DNA of 55,847 bases from positions 1 through 55,847 of the forward strand of contig JAEPRB010000253.1 in NCBI GenBank assembly GCA_016758965.1, read 5' to 3'. Shown here one piece after another: positions 11,091 to 23,976 of the stretch (the first letter of the stretch is position 1; the number at the start of each line of letters is the position of its first letter). Both the position numbers and the translations under genes were made by a program. The stretch comes from Circinella minor. Its lineage: Eukaryota > Mucoromycota > Mucoromycetes > Mucorales > Lichtheimiaceae. Below the pieces are notes generated by a model that made no database searches, was not told where the DNA came from, and saw only the letters and a program-made list of their open reading frames with translations.

Positions 11091-12597
11091 AAATACTGTC
11101 AGGTTAACACATGACACTCTTTTAGATTCTCGTTTTATTAAACGAACACAAGCGTTAAGACATCGACAAGCAGAAAAATATATACAAAAATCCCTTTATT
11201 CTGTCCAAAGATATCTCCATGAATGCTGTTCAACTTTATATAGAAGAAAATAATCTTCGTGCTGCATTAGAAGTTTATAATAGCGGTATTGAATCTATAT
11301 CATTATTATTATCCAGTTATACCAGCAGCAATAATGACAGCGACACTGAAACTATCACCATCACTAATGTCAGGAAAAAATCTTATTATAAAAAGCTTAA
11401 CGTGTACCATTCTCAGACTGCTCTTAGAAATAAACAACGGCAACAACAGAAAAAGTCCGAGAATCATAATAATTAATATCAACAACGACGATGGCACTGA
11501 TAGCAATAACAAACAGTTCTGACGATCTTTGGGAATGTGCATGAGTATCTAAAAATTGACACCAGTTTATGACGTCTTGGTTAGTATTTTGGAATACATT
11601 ACCCTTATACGAGACGAAGCATGATACCAAGCTCATCCACAAAATTCAGCAGTTGTTCCTATGACTAATTACTACAAGGAGCCTGTATTAGCAGTTTATT
11701 CAAATAAATATGTGAATGAGAATGATCGTAAAGTGGTAAACTACTAAACATGTTCTGCACATTGGCTGACGATCATAGCTTTCAAAATCTATATAAGTTG
11801 TATATTTTGTGGTGTGATTTTTTCATATATATCACATAAAATTAATTATATATTGTGAATATATGTATAAGTTGTATAAAGGATTTAACAAGGTTGCGGT
11901 CAGTGGCGACCAAGTAGATCTCTTGGAAAATCTTTTACAGAACATGTCAAGTCCTCTATTTGAACAAGTGGAGTCCAATCAGTGTGATATTCCAGTGGAT
12001 AAAGGAATTATGCTACTTATTATAGCTTGTTATAAATTGACACATGTTACCTTTACATCACTCCAAGTTTATAATCATTATTTCAGCAAAAGTTTTCATC
12101 CACCTCTGTCTTTCCTTCGAAGACCAGCGACATTATTAGCGAATGAATATTGTTATACGTGGGGTTACTTATCTAAAGGTTCGTACTAGTAGCTTATTGT
12201 AAAAACATAAAAAGCGAAAAAGAATTAGCCACCAATATGTGGGTAGATTATACATACTCTACCGTTATCCATTTGTGGATTGTAATAGTGATTTTCTCTA
12301 TCTTAGCAAATGGGTTACGACCGTCACTCATCATTGTTTTCGGCTGAAAACACTGGTTCTTGGAAATCGCGCAAGAATGGATTATTCCATTTTACCGGAT
12401 CTTATTGACACTAGCGAATATGGAAATAATACTATTATTCCTACTTGTACAGACATCTCAATAAATTTTTATTATAAGAATGAATCTTCAATGAATGGTC
12501 GTTCTAGTAATATATACAACAACAAGAGTAGTAACAATCACACTACTTTTTCGAACAAAACAATGTTTTGGGGCAAGAAAAGAATACTATTATGAAA
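11091..12597 (+). pseudogene. Decayed F-box/LRR-like gene
   Basis: Several short frames in the same direction look like parts of one broken protein. 11219-11476 begins with a TPR-like segment (MNAVQLYIEENNLRAALEVY...). Near 11546-11610 another frame reads PVYDVLVSILEYITLI, an F-box-like start, then meets a stop. 11863-12189 and 12239-12595 hold leucine-rich pieces such as HHCFRLKTLVLGN. At least three stops or frame changes separate them, and no intron set joins them cleanly. TPR plus F-box plus LRR proteins are a large family in Mucoromycota (general knowledge), acting as substrate receptors of SCF ubiquitin ligases. The remnant is too damaged to give a function. It could also be a poorly assembled intact gene. 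Confidence 0.5.
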
Positions 12598-13674
12598 CAA
12601 CAACACCATTAGACCATTATCCAGCATCATTAACACCTGGAAAATCTTTAATCTATTTTTTCTTACCAATAAAAGTACTTAAAAAGGTCTTCAAAAAAGG
12701 CAAAAAAAAAAAAAAAAAGTCAATATCTGACATCATTAATATCTTTGAGAATTTGATCCTTATATATCAAAGTTGTATAAACACAAAATGCAAAAGATTG
12801 TTTAGACTAATTATTCCTAGATACTCTATAACATATCCTATTCCCCACTATAATGTTTCTTTTTTACTAGTTTAACTTTTTACTTCCTCAGTTATTACAC
12901 ATTCTCTTTTATGTATATATAGTATTTATAAATGTACAGTACTAGTTGTACACCAAATGACACCAACTCAGAAACTAATCATAACCAAAGCAAACTAAAC
13001 TACACCATGTGCAGAATTTGGATTAAAAAAAATTATACAATATAGATAATAAGCGTTACTAAAAACAATAAAATTACGTAGTAGCAAATGAATAGAAAAA
13101 AATACGAGTATGTGTATTACCCCACCTTTTAGTTGTCCACTACTTTAAAGAGAAAAATACAAATTTATATGCCGCTTCCTGCAGTTAATCATTTTTTTTT
13201 TTATGCAGCTGATGATATAACTCTTTTTGCTCTTAAGTTATAAAGATAGAAAAACGGTTCTTTGATTAATTCATCAAAAAAACAACAAAAAAATATATGA
13301 TATATTTTCATATACGTATATCTGCTTTTTATTTATTTTGACACAAAATTCCAATGTGATAATTGTTGTATACTTTTTAAACAGTTATGTATAAAGATAT
13401 ATAATACATTAACTTGAATTGGTTATATATTAAAATTAATAAGGTTCATTTCATTTGCTATACGTACTATAATCCTTGATTTTCATTATTAGTGTAGATA
13501 TAAAACTGAATCGATGAATAATACACATTTAAAACAATTTATCAATGTTGTATGCATAAATCTGATGACTTTTTATATGTATCATACATTTCCAATATAG
13601 GTAATGATGTCTCATCGTCATGAATTAAAGTAAAACTCCGCTTATTCACGTGATACTAATAAACACCTAGCAAC
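12598..13674. other. Intergenic, HSP104 distal upstream
   Basis: AT-rich, no gene recognised. A weak continuation of an open frame to 12872 has no family resemblance. TACGTA palindromes occur near 13076, 13315 and 13461. Confidence 0.35.
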
Positions 13675-13740
13675 TTCTATAATATGCCAGAAACAGAATG
13701 AACTTTTCTATTTTCTGGTATCTTCATCCAAAATCCAGAA
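13675..13740 (+). promoter_or_regulatory. Phased heat-shock-element cluster upstream of HSP104
   Basis: Heat-shock factor binds alternating GAA/TTC units every 5 bp. At 13675-13692 the sequence reads TTCtaTAAtaTGCcaGAA: four phased slots, two exact and two with one mismatch. At 13713-13740 six phased slots hold TTC, GTA, TTC, CCA, ATC and GAA: three exact, two with one mismatch, one poor. Both lie 195-260 bp upstream of the ATG of a heat-shock gene. No binding data can be seen here. Confidence 0.6.
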
Positions 13741-13780
13741 AACCCCAGTCAATTACATAAAATAAAGCCTGGATAACAGA

Positions 13781-13788
13781 TATAAAAG
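13781..13788 (+). promoter_or_regulatory. TATA box of HSP104
   Basis: TATAAAAG lies 154 bp before the ATG and 41 bp after the heat-shock-element cluster, the usual order in an inducible stress promoter. CCCCT words nearby (near 13792 and 13845) resemble stress-response elements, but they are short and may be chance. Confidence 0.6.
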
Positions 13789-13934
13789 AAACCCCTCCCT
13801 TTTTTATTTTTTTTTTCTAAGACAATTTTTTTTTTTTTTATCAACCCCTCAAATAATCTTAATATATATATTTTTTTCTACTTTTCCTTTAATCCCTTTC
13901 TCACACACATTTATTTGATACATAAACAATAATT

Positions 13935-16717
13935 ATGGCAGGATTAGAATTTACTGAAAAAGTCGAAAAAACACTTGGAATTGCTCAAAGTTTAGCACGT
14001 GAATTTGGTCATATACAAATTTATCCTGCTCATGTAGCATGTGCTCTCTTTGACGAAACGGATGGTCAATCCTTATTCAAGTCTATTATTGATAAAGCGG
14101 GTGGTGAACCATCCACAGTTGAAAGAGGTTACAAGAAAATGATGGTGAATTTACCTACTCAAGACCCTCCACCTGCTGAAATATCCATTGGATCAGGCAC
14201 AGCCAAGTTATTACGAAATGCCCAATCACATATGAAAAAACAAAAGGATTCTTATATTGCCGTTGATCACGTTATCTTGGCTTTAGCTGATGACAATCAA
14301 TCATTTGATCCCATGAAACAAGCAGGCATTACCAAGCAATCACTCGAAAATGCTGTTTCTCAAGTTCGTGGTACTCGACGTGTGGATAGCAAGAATGCTG
14401 AAGAAGTCTATGAAGCTTTAAGTAAATATGCTATTGACTTGACACAAATGGCTCATAGTGGTAAATTGGATCCCGTAATTGGTCGTGATGATGAAATTCG
14501 GCGCGTGATTCGTGTCTTGGCACGTCGAACCAAGAACAACCCAGTCTTGATTGGTGAACCTGGTGTTGGTAAAACAGCCATTGTTGAAGGTCTTGCAAGA
14601 AGAATTGTTGAACGTGATGTACCACAAACATTACAATGCAAGTTATTTGCTTTGGATATGGGTGCTTTGATTGCTGGTGCTAAATATCGTGGTGAATTTG
14701 AAGAACGACTTAAAGCAGTACTCAAGGAAGTCAAGGAATCAAAAGAAGGTGTGATTTTATTTATTGATGAAATTCATACTGTTTTGGGCGCAGGAAAAGG
14801 TGAAGGATCTATGGATGCTGCCAATCTATTAAAACCCATGTTGGCACGTGGTGAATTACGTTGTATTGGTGCTACCACAGTCACTGAATATCGTGAAATT
14901 GAAAAGGATCCAGCTGTAAGTTTTCAGAGTTGTATTATTTTTTTGTCTGTTATCTTAAGGAAAGTTTCATCATATTAACCAATTATTGTTATTTTTCTTT
15001 TTTTTTTTTTTTATAGTTTGAACGTCGTTTCCAAAAAGTGGATGTGGGTGAACCTTCTGTTCCAGCAACTATTTCAATTCTTCGTGGTTTAAAAGAACGT
15101 TATGAAAATTATCATGGTGTCAAGATTACTGATTCTGCATTAGTTTCTGCTGCTCAACTCTCTGACAGATATATCACTACTCGATTTTTACCTGACAAAG
15201 CTATTGATCTAATTGATGAAGCGGCTGCCAACACGCGTGTTCAACTTGATTCCAAACCAGAAGAAATTGATATCTTGGAACGTCGTCACTTCCAACTTGA
15301 AATTGAAGCCATGGCTCTTTCCAAGGAAAAAAATAACAAAGAATCACAAGAACGTTTGGGTAAAGTGCGTGAAGAAATGGCTCAAGTACAAGAACAACTT
15401 AAACCACTTAAACTCAAATATGATATGGACAAGGGTCGATTGGATGAAATTCGTGATCTCAAACAAAAATTAGATGAATTGAAAAGTAAAGCTGTGGAAG
15501 CAAGAAATCGATATGATTTGGATACTGCTGCTGATATTGAATATTATGCTATTCCTGATGTGGAGAATCGTATTCAAGTTTTAATGGAACAAAAACAACA
15601 AAAATTGGCTGAAATGGCTGCTAATCCAGATAATCAACCTGTTTTAAGTGAATTGGTACGACCTGAACAAATCATGGAAGTCGTTTCCCGATGGACTGGT
15701 ATTCCCGTTACAAACTTGGCCAAGAGTGAACGTGAAAAGTTATTACAGATGGAATCTGAATTACGTCAAAAGGTGGTGGGTCAAGATCCTGCTATTCGAG
15801 CTGTTAGTAATGCCATTCGTCTCACCAAGGCTGGTCTTCAAAATCCAAACAAACCATTAGCCAGTTTCATGTTCCTTGGTCCAACTGGTGTTGGTAAAAC
15901 ATTATTGTGTAAAACTTTGGCTGAATTCTTATTCAATGATGAACGTGCTCTTATCCGTATTGATATGAGTGAATTGATGGAACAACATAGTGTCGCTAAA
16001 TTAATTGGTGCACCACCTGGTTATGTTGGTCATGAAGAAGGAGGATTGTTTGAAGCTGTTCGTCGCAAACCTTATTCCGTTGTCCTTTTGGATGAATTAG
16101 AAAAAGCACACAAAGATGTTGCTAATGTACTTTTACAAGTTCTCGATGAAGGTTTTATCCATGACTCCAAGGGTCGCAAGATTGATTTCCGTAACACTAT
16201 TATCGTCATGACATCCAATTTAGGTGCTCATTTATTGGCCGAACAATCGGCTCATGGTACATCCCCTGATTCAATTATCCTCAAGGAACAAATTCAACAA
16301 ATTGTTCGACAACATTTCAGTCCTGAATTTACCAATCGTATTGATGAAATTGTTATTTTTGAACGATTATCCAAGAATAATATTACGGATATTGTAGATG
16401 TTCGTTTGGAAGAAGTTCAACAACGTCTCGATGATAGAAAGATCAAATTGGATGTTTCACCAGCTGCGAAACAATGGTTGGCTGAAAATGGATATGAACC
16501 TGTATTTGGTGCTCGTCCATTGAATCGTGTAATTCAACAACGTTTATTGAATCCTCTTGCAAGACTTATTCTTGATGGTGGTATTCGACCTGGTGAAACA
16601 GCTAAAGTGGATGTTACTAGTGAAGATTCTTTAGAGGTTATGCGTAATCATGAAAGTCAAAGTGATTATGTAGTAGAAGAACCTATGGATCAAGATGAAG
16701 AAATGAGTGACGAGTAA
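13935..16717 (+). CDS. HSP104: Hsp104 disaggregase (ClpB-type AAA+ ATPase)
   Basis: Hexameric ATPase that threads aggregated proteins through its pore and, with Hsp70/Hsp40, returns them to solution. Two exons, 13935-14915 and 15017-16717, with a 101-bp intron, give 893 aa (yeast Hsp104 is 908). Order: N-terminal Clp repeat domain (from [10 protein letters not shown]); first ATPase with Walker A GEPGVGKT at 207-214 and Walker B VILFIDE at 273-279; pore loop KYRGEFEER; a charged coiled middle domain; second ATPase with GPTGVGKT at 615-622 and LLDE around 686; pore loop [13 protein letters not shown]; then the C-terminal domain. There is no mitochondrial presequence, and the acidic tail (DQDEEMSDE) resembles that of cytosolic Hsp104, so this is Hsp104 rather than mitochondrial Hsp78. 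All key residues look intact. Heat induction is suggested by the upstream elements. Confidence 0.97.
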
Positions 16718-17125
16718 AAAAAAAAAACCCCTCTATCAATCCCCTTCCTGAAAAAAAAAATACACATACACACACACATACACATACACACACACACATA
16801 TATACATATATACATGCATATATATCATGTAATATTATCATCCTTGTATATAGACATCTTTTACTTGATTTACATTGTTATTTGATTTTTAATGTTTTAC
16901 TTTGAAATAAAATTTATTACTTGATTTGCTTTTTAATATTTTTTCTTCACTAATTTTTTATATGATTATGTTAAATAATAACGACTCATCTTTTCATTCT
17001 ATCCAATGACGTATTTATTCACTTGTTTTCTTATTTAACTTCACGGGAACATATACGATGTTCTTGAGTTTGTAAAACTTGATGTTCTTTTTTTTTATAT
17101 CATCTTCATACATGTGGCATGACAT
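16718..17125. other. HSP104 3' UTR and intergenic DNA
   Basis: A (CA)n/(TA)n-rich stretch at 16760-16830 is followed by a Pumilio-type word at 16845-16852 and an AATAAA signal near 16904. No gene is seen. Confidence 0.45.
16845..16852 (+). promoter_or_regulatory. Candidate Pumilio recognition element in HSP104 3' UTR
   Basis: TGTATATA fits UGUANAUA, the target predicted for the PUF protein at 2428-6766. It lies 128 nt after the HSP104 stop and before the likely polyadenylation signal near 16904. In DNA this AT-rich the word also occurs by chance, so the call rests on position only. Confidence 0.35.
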
Positions 17126-17835
17126 TACTGACTGTTCCATTGTCCATAATCTACAACGATATAACATTAGTGACAATAACATTCGTGGGGTGGCACTAAT
17201 AGATCAGAATGAAATTACGAGTCTGACGTTGATTTTCTTGTTTATATGGAATGTTTAAATATCAGGACAAGAAAATAATAGTAATAAGAGATATACAATC
17301 TTACGCTTCTTCTACCCGCCCTTGGAGGACTTATTTTACAAATATATATGTCCTACGTAGTAACTTATTTGAATACATACTATCCTTGTGCCACATTTAT
17401 AACTTAGTAAACAATGTGCACTATAATCAAAGCCTTCAATATTTACTTTTCTTATTAACTGGTAACAAGTTTATAAGTCTAGATATTATCACCACTCATT
17501 ATGATAAAGTTCAAGATGTCTTTTATATTATTTTTTTCAAGGTATCCAAAGCTTATTAAGCATCTCCTATATTATAACACTAAAGTTTTTACGTAGTAGT
17601 TTTGACTCATGTAACAAAACAAAAGATATCACTAAATTAACAAAAGTGGATAACACAATAAAGAAAGCAATACAACAAGTGAAACATCTCGAGCTACCAT
17701 TCCAACCTATTGGAACTACTGCTCTTTGTAGAAACACTCCACGAATACATTTCCTTATTTACTGGTCTCAACCATCTTTATTTATCTTTCTCTTCAAGAA
17801 TTTATGATTGTTTCATACTGGAGTGAATTGATGAT
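17126..17835 (+). pseudogene. Decayed leucine-rich (F-box/LRR-like) gene fragment
   Basis: Coding-like pieces in different frames follow one another on the same strand. They include NIRGVALIDQNEITSLTL near 17180-17235, the frame 17251-17559 (102 codons, rich in Leu, Ile and Tyr), KHLELPFQPIGTTAL near 17685-17730, and ETLHEYISLFTGLNHLYLS near 17732-17788. The pattern of short hydrophobic steps resembles fungal F-box/LRR proteins, as in the relic on the other side of HSP104. No start, no complete domain and several frame changes: best read as a dead gene. Assignment to a family is tentative. Confidence 0.35.
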
Positions 17836-18645
17836 ACATTCCCATCATTGCATCTTTCAACAACAAATAATAATTTTAAACGACCTGTATATAAATACTT
17901 ATCTTATAACGATATGTTTATTAATGGTAAAAAATATGGAACTTTTTAACCAAATATAAGGCAACATAATTTCATTATACTATAAACTGGGCAATATCAA
18001 GAATCACATTTAACTTTGCGGATCATTTTATCAAAAAAAAAAAAAAAGATATGGTTTTAATGACACAACATCTTCGATCGTTGGGTTCTTCAAGATGATC
18101 AATATGTAATATCAGATGATAATGAGAAGAAGGAAAGTCATGGTTGTAGAGAAAAGCTCGCAATTAATATAGAAGATATAATGTATAACATTTCTTGCTT
18201 GAAATAACTCAAATTCTTGACTGTGTTACTATTTATATAATATATTTAGGGTAGATAACTACAACGTTTGTGTTATATGAATATAATATATATTTTAAGT
18301 AGTCTAATTCAAGTTTATTTTTTTTACACTTGCCGAAGATACGTGAAATAGTTATGATATATTTGTAAGCTTTTACAAAAATGCATAAATTTTTTGTTTT
18401 TTATTTTTGGGTCGGGGAGTGATGATCCGAATAAAATGATCTACCTTAATAAATAAACAGACCGGTTAAATTCGGCCACTTTCCCTTTTTTTTTTTCTGG
18501 AATTAAAAAAAAGAGGGCGCGCAAACTCGGTGAACTTTAATCTGATAATTTAGGGTGGAAATCAAATATAAAAACCATCTTATTTCTTTATCTTTCTTTA
18601 CTTCTTATTTTATTTTATTTTTTTTTTTAAAAAAAAAAAATTACT
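17836..18645. other. Intergenic, upstream region of the FSP1-like gene
   Basis: No gene seen. A TATA-like TATAAAAA at about 18567 lies 79 bp before the start codon. A perfect T11-A12 palindrome at 18618-18640 sits only five bases before the ATG. Confidence 0.45.
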
Positions 18646-20292
18646 ATGACACAATTTGAAAATATTGTGGTTGTTGGAGGTGGTTATGCTGGTGTTCGAC
18701 TTGCTCAAACTTTTGAAAAAAAAATTTCTTCTGAAAACAATAATAAATTTAGAATTATTCTTGTTGACAAGGTAAAAACTGACAGTAAAATATACGCTTT
18801 TTTCTGTTGTTGTTATTGTTGTTCTTTTTTGACATGATGGATAATACGTTTTGAAACTTACAAATGATTTATATTAGAAATCTTACTTTTATCATATTAT
18901 TGCTGGTCCTCGCGCTGCTGTTGAACATATCAATAATGTGATACCATATACACATACTTTCACAGAGAATGAAAAAAACATTGTGGTACAAGCTACAGTT
19001 GTGGGACTCAAAAAAAATACACTTTATCTTGATCAACCATTTGAAGGTTCCATGGAATTACCATTTGCTTATGCAGTTATCGCTACTGGTATTCGTTACC
19101 CAACACCTTCTATGCTTGAAGCTTTAGATATTGAAACAGCTAACCAAGAACAACATGAAATACAAACGATGGTTAAAGAAGCCAATTCCATTTTAATTGT
19201 CGGTGGTGGTCCTACAGGTGTTGAAGTTATTGGTGAAATTCGAGAAAAATATGCAGACAAGAAAATCACTTTGGTCCATGATCAAAAACTTTTATTAAAC
19301 AATGATATTCCAGATACACCACGAGCTCAAATGTTAGAAAAAGTACAAAGAAATAATGTCAAGGTTATTTTGGATGATATTGTCGAATTACCTGATAATA
19401 ACCAGATTAAAAAAACAATTTATAAACCCAAAGAAAGTTTGTTGACACGTAAAGGTGTCAAGTTAGAGGTAGATTTAGTCATGTTGATGTTTGGTATGAG
19501 TGCAGCAACACAATGGCTCAAAGATACACCTGTTCCATTGGCCACCAGAGGTGGATTTATTAAAGTCAAACCAACACTTCAAGTGGATGCACCTGGGTTC
19601 GAAAACGTTTATGCAGCTGGTGATGTGGCTGATATTGATGAATTCAAATTGGCTGGCAGAAGTACGGGGCATACGCGTGTGATTACAGCAAATATTCAAA
19701 GTTCCATAGATGGTAAAGAACCTTCTCGGACATATAAAGCAAATAACAAATTTTTAATGGGTATTACATTTGGCAAGGTATTTAGTATAAATATATTAAT
19801 GATTTGACTACTACTGTTGTGATTGTTATCGTTGTTAATAATTCTTTTCTTCATATTATTATTATTATATAGAAACAAGGTTATATTTTTACTCCTTTAG
19901 GATCATTAGGTGATTGGGCTATTGCATTTGCTAAAGGAAGAACATTATCAACAAAACGGTTTTGGGGAATGCTTAACTTAAAAGAACCTAACAAGTAAGT
20001 ATATGATCAGTTTCTTTAATGACTCCACCAACATTTCTCTGTTAAATATATATGAATATAAATATCTATATGTATTTATTAGTAGCAAAATAAAAGAGAA
20101 ATCTCACTTACACATATAGACTTTAATAATTATAGTTCAAACGACGATTCTCAACACTCATTGAATAGATCATCATCATCAAAAATTTTAACTACCACTT
20201 CTGTTACCCTAGGTGTTGTTGCTATTGCAACATATTATTTATCACAACAACATCGAACTACATTCCAAAATATTTTACAATCCATTTATTAA
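18646..20292 (+). CDS. AIF/FSP1-like NAD(P)H-dependent flavoprotein, tail-anchored
   Basis: Pyridine nucleotide-disulphide oxidoreductase of the AIFM2/FSP1 type; animal FSP1 reduces membrane quinones, and fungal members are less studied. Four exons (18646-18771, 18878-19777, 19873-19994, 20136-20292) give 434 aa. The FAD-binding GGGYAG is at 11-16; a second dinucleotide motif IVGGGPTGVEV and the FAD site NVYAAGDVAD follow in the usual order. Other family landmarks are HIIAGPRAAVE and YAVIATGIRYP. After a Ser/Asp-rich linker, a hydrophobic segment (about 405-420, SVTLGVVAIATYYL) followed by a short polar tail predicts a C-terminal membrane anchor. That would place the enzyme on the outside of an organelle such as the mitochondrion, ER or lipid droplet, with the catalytic domain in the cytosol. 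Human FSP1 instead uses N-terminal myristoylation, and no Met-Gly start is present here. Donor at 19995 splits codon Asn (AA|T). Confidence 0.88.
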
Positions 20293-23200
20293 TAAATATT
20301 ATTTTACTATTTTGTTCAAAAAGTTTATAATTCATTATTTATATTATTAGATAAATACGTAATAAACTTTATTTTTTTTTAATTATATTAGCATTGTAAG
20401 TTGTTATTATTATAGGTATTTTTTCCCTCCCCCAGATAAAAGTCAAGTGCAAGCGATTATTCAGTTTACGTGGTCAAACACTTACAATGTTGAAGAGAGC
20501 GCGTGTATAATCCATTTTATTTACGTACTATTATATGACATAGATTATGGGAAAAGAATAAAAAAAAACTTGTGAAAACCGCATCAAATGTAAATTAAAT
20601 TTAATCATGTAAAATTATTTATGCTTTATTCTATATCAAGTAAACTTGTTTATATTTTAATAAGTTTTTATAATTAAGTTTTAATAGAAATTTGTTTTTT
20701 TTTTCCCTACGTACTTATTCTCACTTTTATACTTCTAGTACTAAAAAATATGGACTGTGTAATCTTTAAGACATTAAATTAGTAAACCTATTGCAGTTTT
20801 ATTTGTACATAGGTTTAGAACATAGACAAGAAAAAAAAACATAAGAATGAACAAAGTAAAGACACAAACGATGAATAATAAACTAGTAAATTACCCCCCC
20901 CCTTTTTTTTTGCCTTGGGTGCACCCATGAAAAGTTGATCATGAAAATAAGATAGGAGAATAACTAGTTGAAGGAATCTAGTAAGTGAACTCAGAATAAG
21001 TGACAGAATAAGGTGGTACATATACCAGCATCAAAAAAAAAAAAAACTTGACAAGTATTATGGGGTCGTACCAGGTACCAATACTATGGGGAAGCAGATG
21101 CGTATACAACTAGGGAAAAATGGATGGATTAGCTTTTTACATGCTCATGGTGTAAAGAGACTTTACTTTTGTATAATAATAACAATTCTATATATGTTAT
21201 TATTTTTAAATAATTATTTATATATGAAAGAAGCATTAATATTCATCTATGAAAAAGAAAAAGAGCTTTTATTATCTTTAAAAAAAATGTTCAAGAATTA
21301 ATACCCAATACCAATTGTACTTTAATAATATTTATTTTATTCAATTATACATCGTACGTAAAAAAAAGGATATTATAAAACAGTGAAACAAAAGTATATA
21401 AACCAACAACATTTTTAAGCGTTACTATGATTCCATTAAAAAAAAAATGGTGATCATGACAACGGTCTACTTTGCTCCTACTCTCTCTGTCCTCATAAGA
21501 ATCCGATAAAAATAAATCCTTCCATTTTTCTTAAGACATCATTCTCGTTTGACATGATATCAAAATAACACGAAGTAGCTAGTAATTGAAGAGGTAGGGG
21601 TTCATAACATAGAGCCAATCATCAGGGATCTTTATTAAACAACGTGGTTCATAATATGGTGTAGTGTACAAGAAGGGATAGAAAAAGGATTGTTATACAT
21701 ACATATGAGTAACATTGCGTTATCGGCTATATATTAATGAAACAACAAAAGTCCCTCTCCCTCCATCTGCTTCTCCCCCCCGGGCTGCCAAAAGAAAAAA
21801 AAATAACGACTTAAGACATCAAAATATTGCATCCCTAAATCGAAGTACGTGACATTTTTCTTTGAGGTCTTTTTTTTTTGCATGATATACATTAATAACA
21901 CTTGATGTGTGTTGGTTTTTTGTTGTTGTTGTTACTTACATAATGTATCAGCGACATTAAAACATAATAATAGTTGATAAGACAGATTCACTTATAACAG
22001 TCAGATGATCATTATCCTTGAAAATTGAAAAATAAAATTATAAACTAAGAGCGGTAACAATTAATTAATCAGTCGACAAACTCTGTCTGTTTTATGAAGG
22101 AGGGGGGGTTATTATCATTGTTTTTATAATGATCTATAAACTATTTTAATACATCAATTTGATAGGTGTCTTTTCTTTATGTTGTATTACGTACGTCATT
22201 CCAGATTATTGGGGGGGTTTTTTTTTTCTCAGGAACATACACAACATATACATATACAATTCGCATAATGATACGTATTCGTCAAAAAACATAGAAAAAA
22301 AAAAACTATGAATTTTATTGAAGAAGACGTGTATTTAACTTAAAGAAAATAATGGTTATGATTCCATTTTTTTTTTTTATTAGATTCCTATCGAATGATA
22401 AAATTACTAGGATTTTATGTTTTTTATTGCTATCAGATTTAATTAATTGGAAAAAATAGATTAAAAAGGATGAGGGCGTGTTGTCATAATAATATTTATT
22501 AAAAGGTTATCATTTATCTTCCTCTCTCTACTTGTTTCGTGTTTAGAATGGCTAAACGATAATTTGATACGTACAGTCGAGAAGGACAACAAGGGGTGAT
22601 TTTTTATAATACAACAGAAAAGCGATTAGTATCAAACAATATTTTTGTAATACAATCATTTTTTTATTTCCTTATTGCAATACCCTAGATAGATACAGGG
22701 GATCGAGGGTTTCTGTTTGGATTATAGATTAAGGGGGTGATCGGGATATATGTTGGTTTTTTAATAACAATGAGTACATTAGCTTTTTTTTCATTTCCAT
22801 ACAAATCAAATCGCTAGTAAAAATGGGGAACTTTAATTTTATTTTTTTACCCCACACATATCTCCCATTTTATAAGCTCAGATTCAAGATGATTATCCAA
22901 TGATTATACATAATTATTTATCAAATTATAGAACAAATGACTCAGGAATTAAAAAAGTACAAAACGTCAATAGAGGTTACGTACATACATGTAATTTTTT
23001 TTTTTATAGTTATCAAAACTTTATTCAATTTGGTCATTGATTGGTAAGTCACAAATAGAGAGTGCAGATCGTCAAAATTTCTTTTTTATGGTTACACACA
23101 TCCATGCAAAAATAAAATAAAAAAGAGAAAGCTCAGCACAAAACTCCGGTTTTTTTCATGACAAGATTGACAAAAATGGTAAATAACCGGCTGTTTGACA

Positions 23201-23930
23201 TGTAAAAAAAAAAAAAAATACAGGTGCATCTTTTTTTTTTTTTTTATTTATTATAGGAGATGTGAATAAAAAGGTATAAGGACAGGCTTTTAGTATGAAA
23301 GAAGAAATATGACGTGGCAACCATAAAATTTTTATAATAGTTTATCATGTAAAAAATTATACAACTACTCTGCTTCACTATTTTGTAAAAAAAGATTATA
23401 TGATAATAATATTTCCATATACATTTAATATGATAGAGTAAAATAAGTTATTACTTTGTGATTGAAGTTGTGATTATGACACCTAATCTGAAAAATAAAA
23501 TTAATAAAAAAAGAACTTTAGATTCATTTTTTTTGATACATCTAAATTTTAAGAGGGAGAGGGTGAGAGACGAAAGGGGGGCGGGGAGATAAGGGTCTTA
23601 TTATTATTATTATTATTATTACGTATTATAGTCATATAATGGACCAAAATTATGGATTGAAATAAATAATAATGAATAATAATTGGTGTTTAAAAGTAAT
23701 TCGATTGAATTTTTTTTTTAAAATTATATCTTTTGTTCCCTATTTCATCACTTTGTCTACACTCTACAATCGAGAGAAAAAAAAAACACCCGATAAGAAC
23801 AATATGATGCAATGTTCTTCACTTGTGTAATTTAAATTATAAATATGCTATCCAATCTCTCTCCTCTCCCCTCCCCCAAATAAATAGACTGTTTCCGATA
23901 AATAGGGTACCGAGTATAAAGTCATACCAC

Positions 23931-23976
<46 letters not shown>

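Noticed and set aside
14418..14734. Minus-strand frames inside HSP104
   Set aside because: Antisense shadows of a strongly conserved coding exon.
21086..21301. 71-codon open frame with one hydrophobic segment in the gene-poor interval
   Set aside because: No family resemblance, no promoter assigned, Lys/Leu/Ile-rich composition expected from AT-rich DNA. Chance is more likely than a gene.
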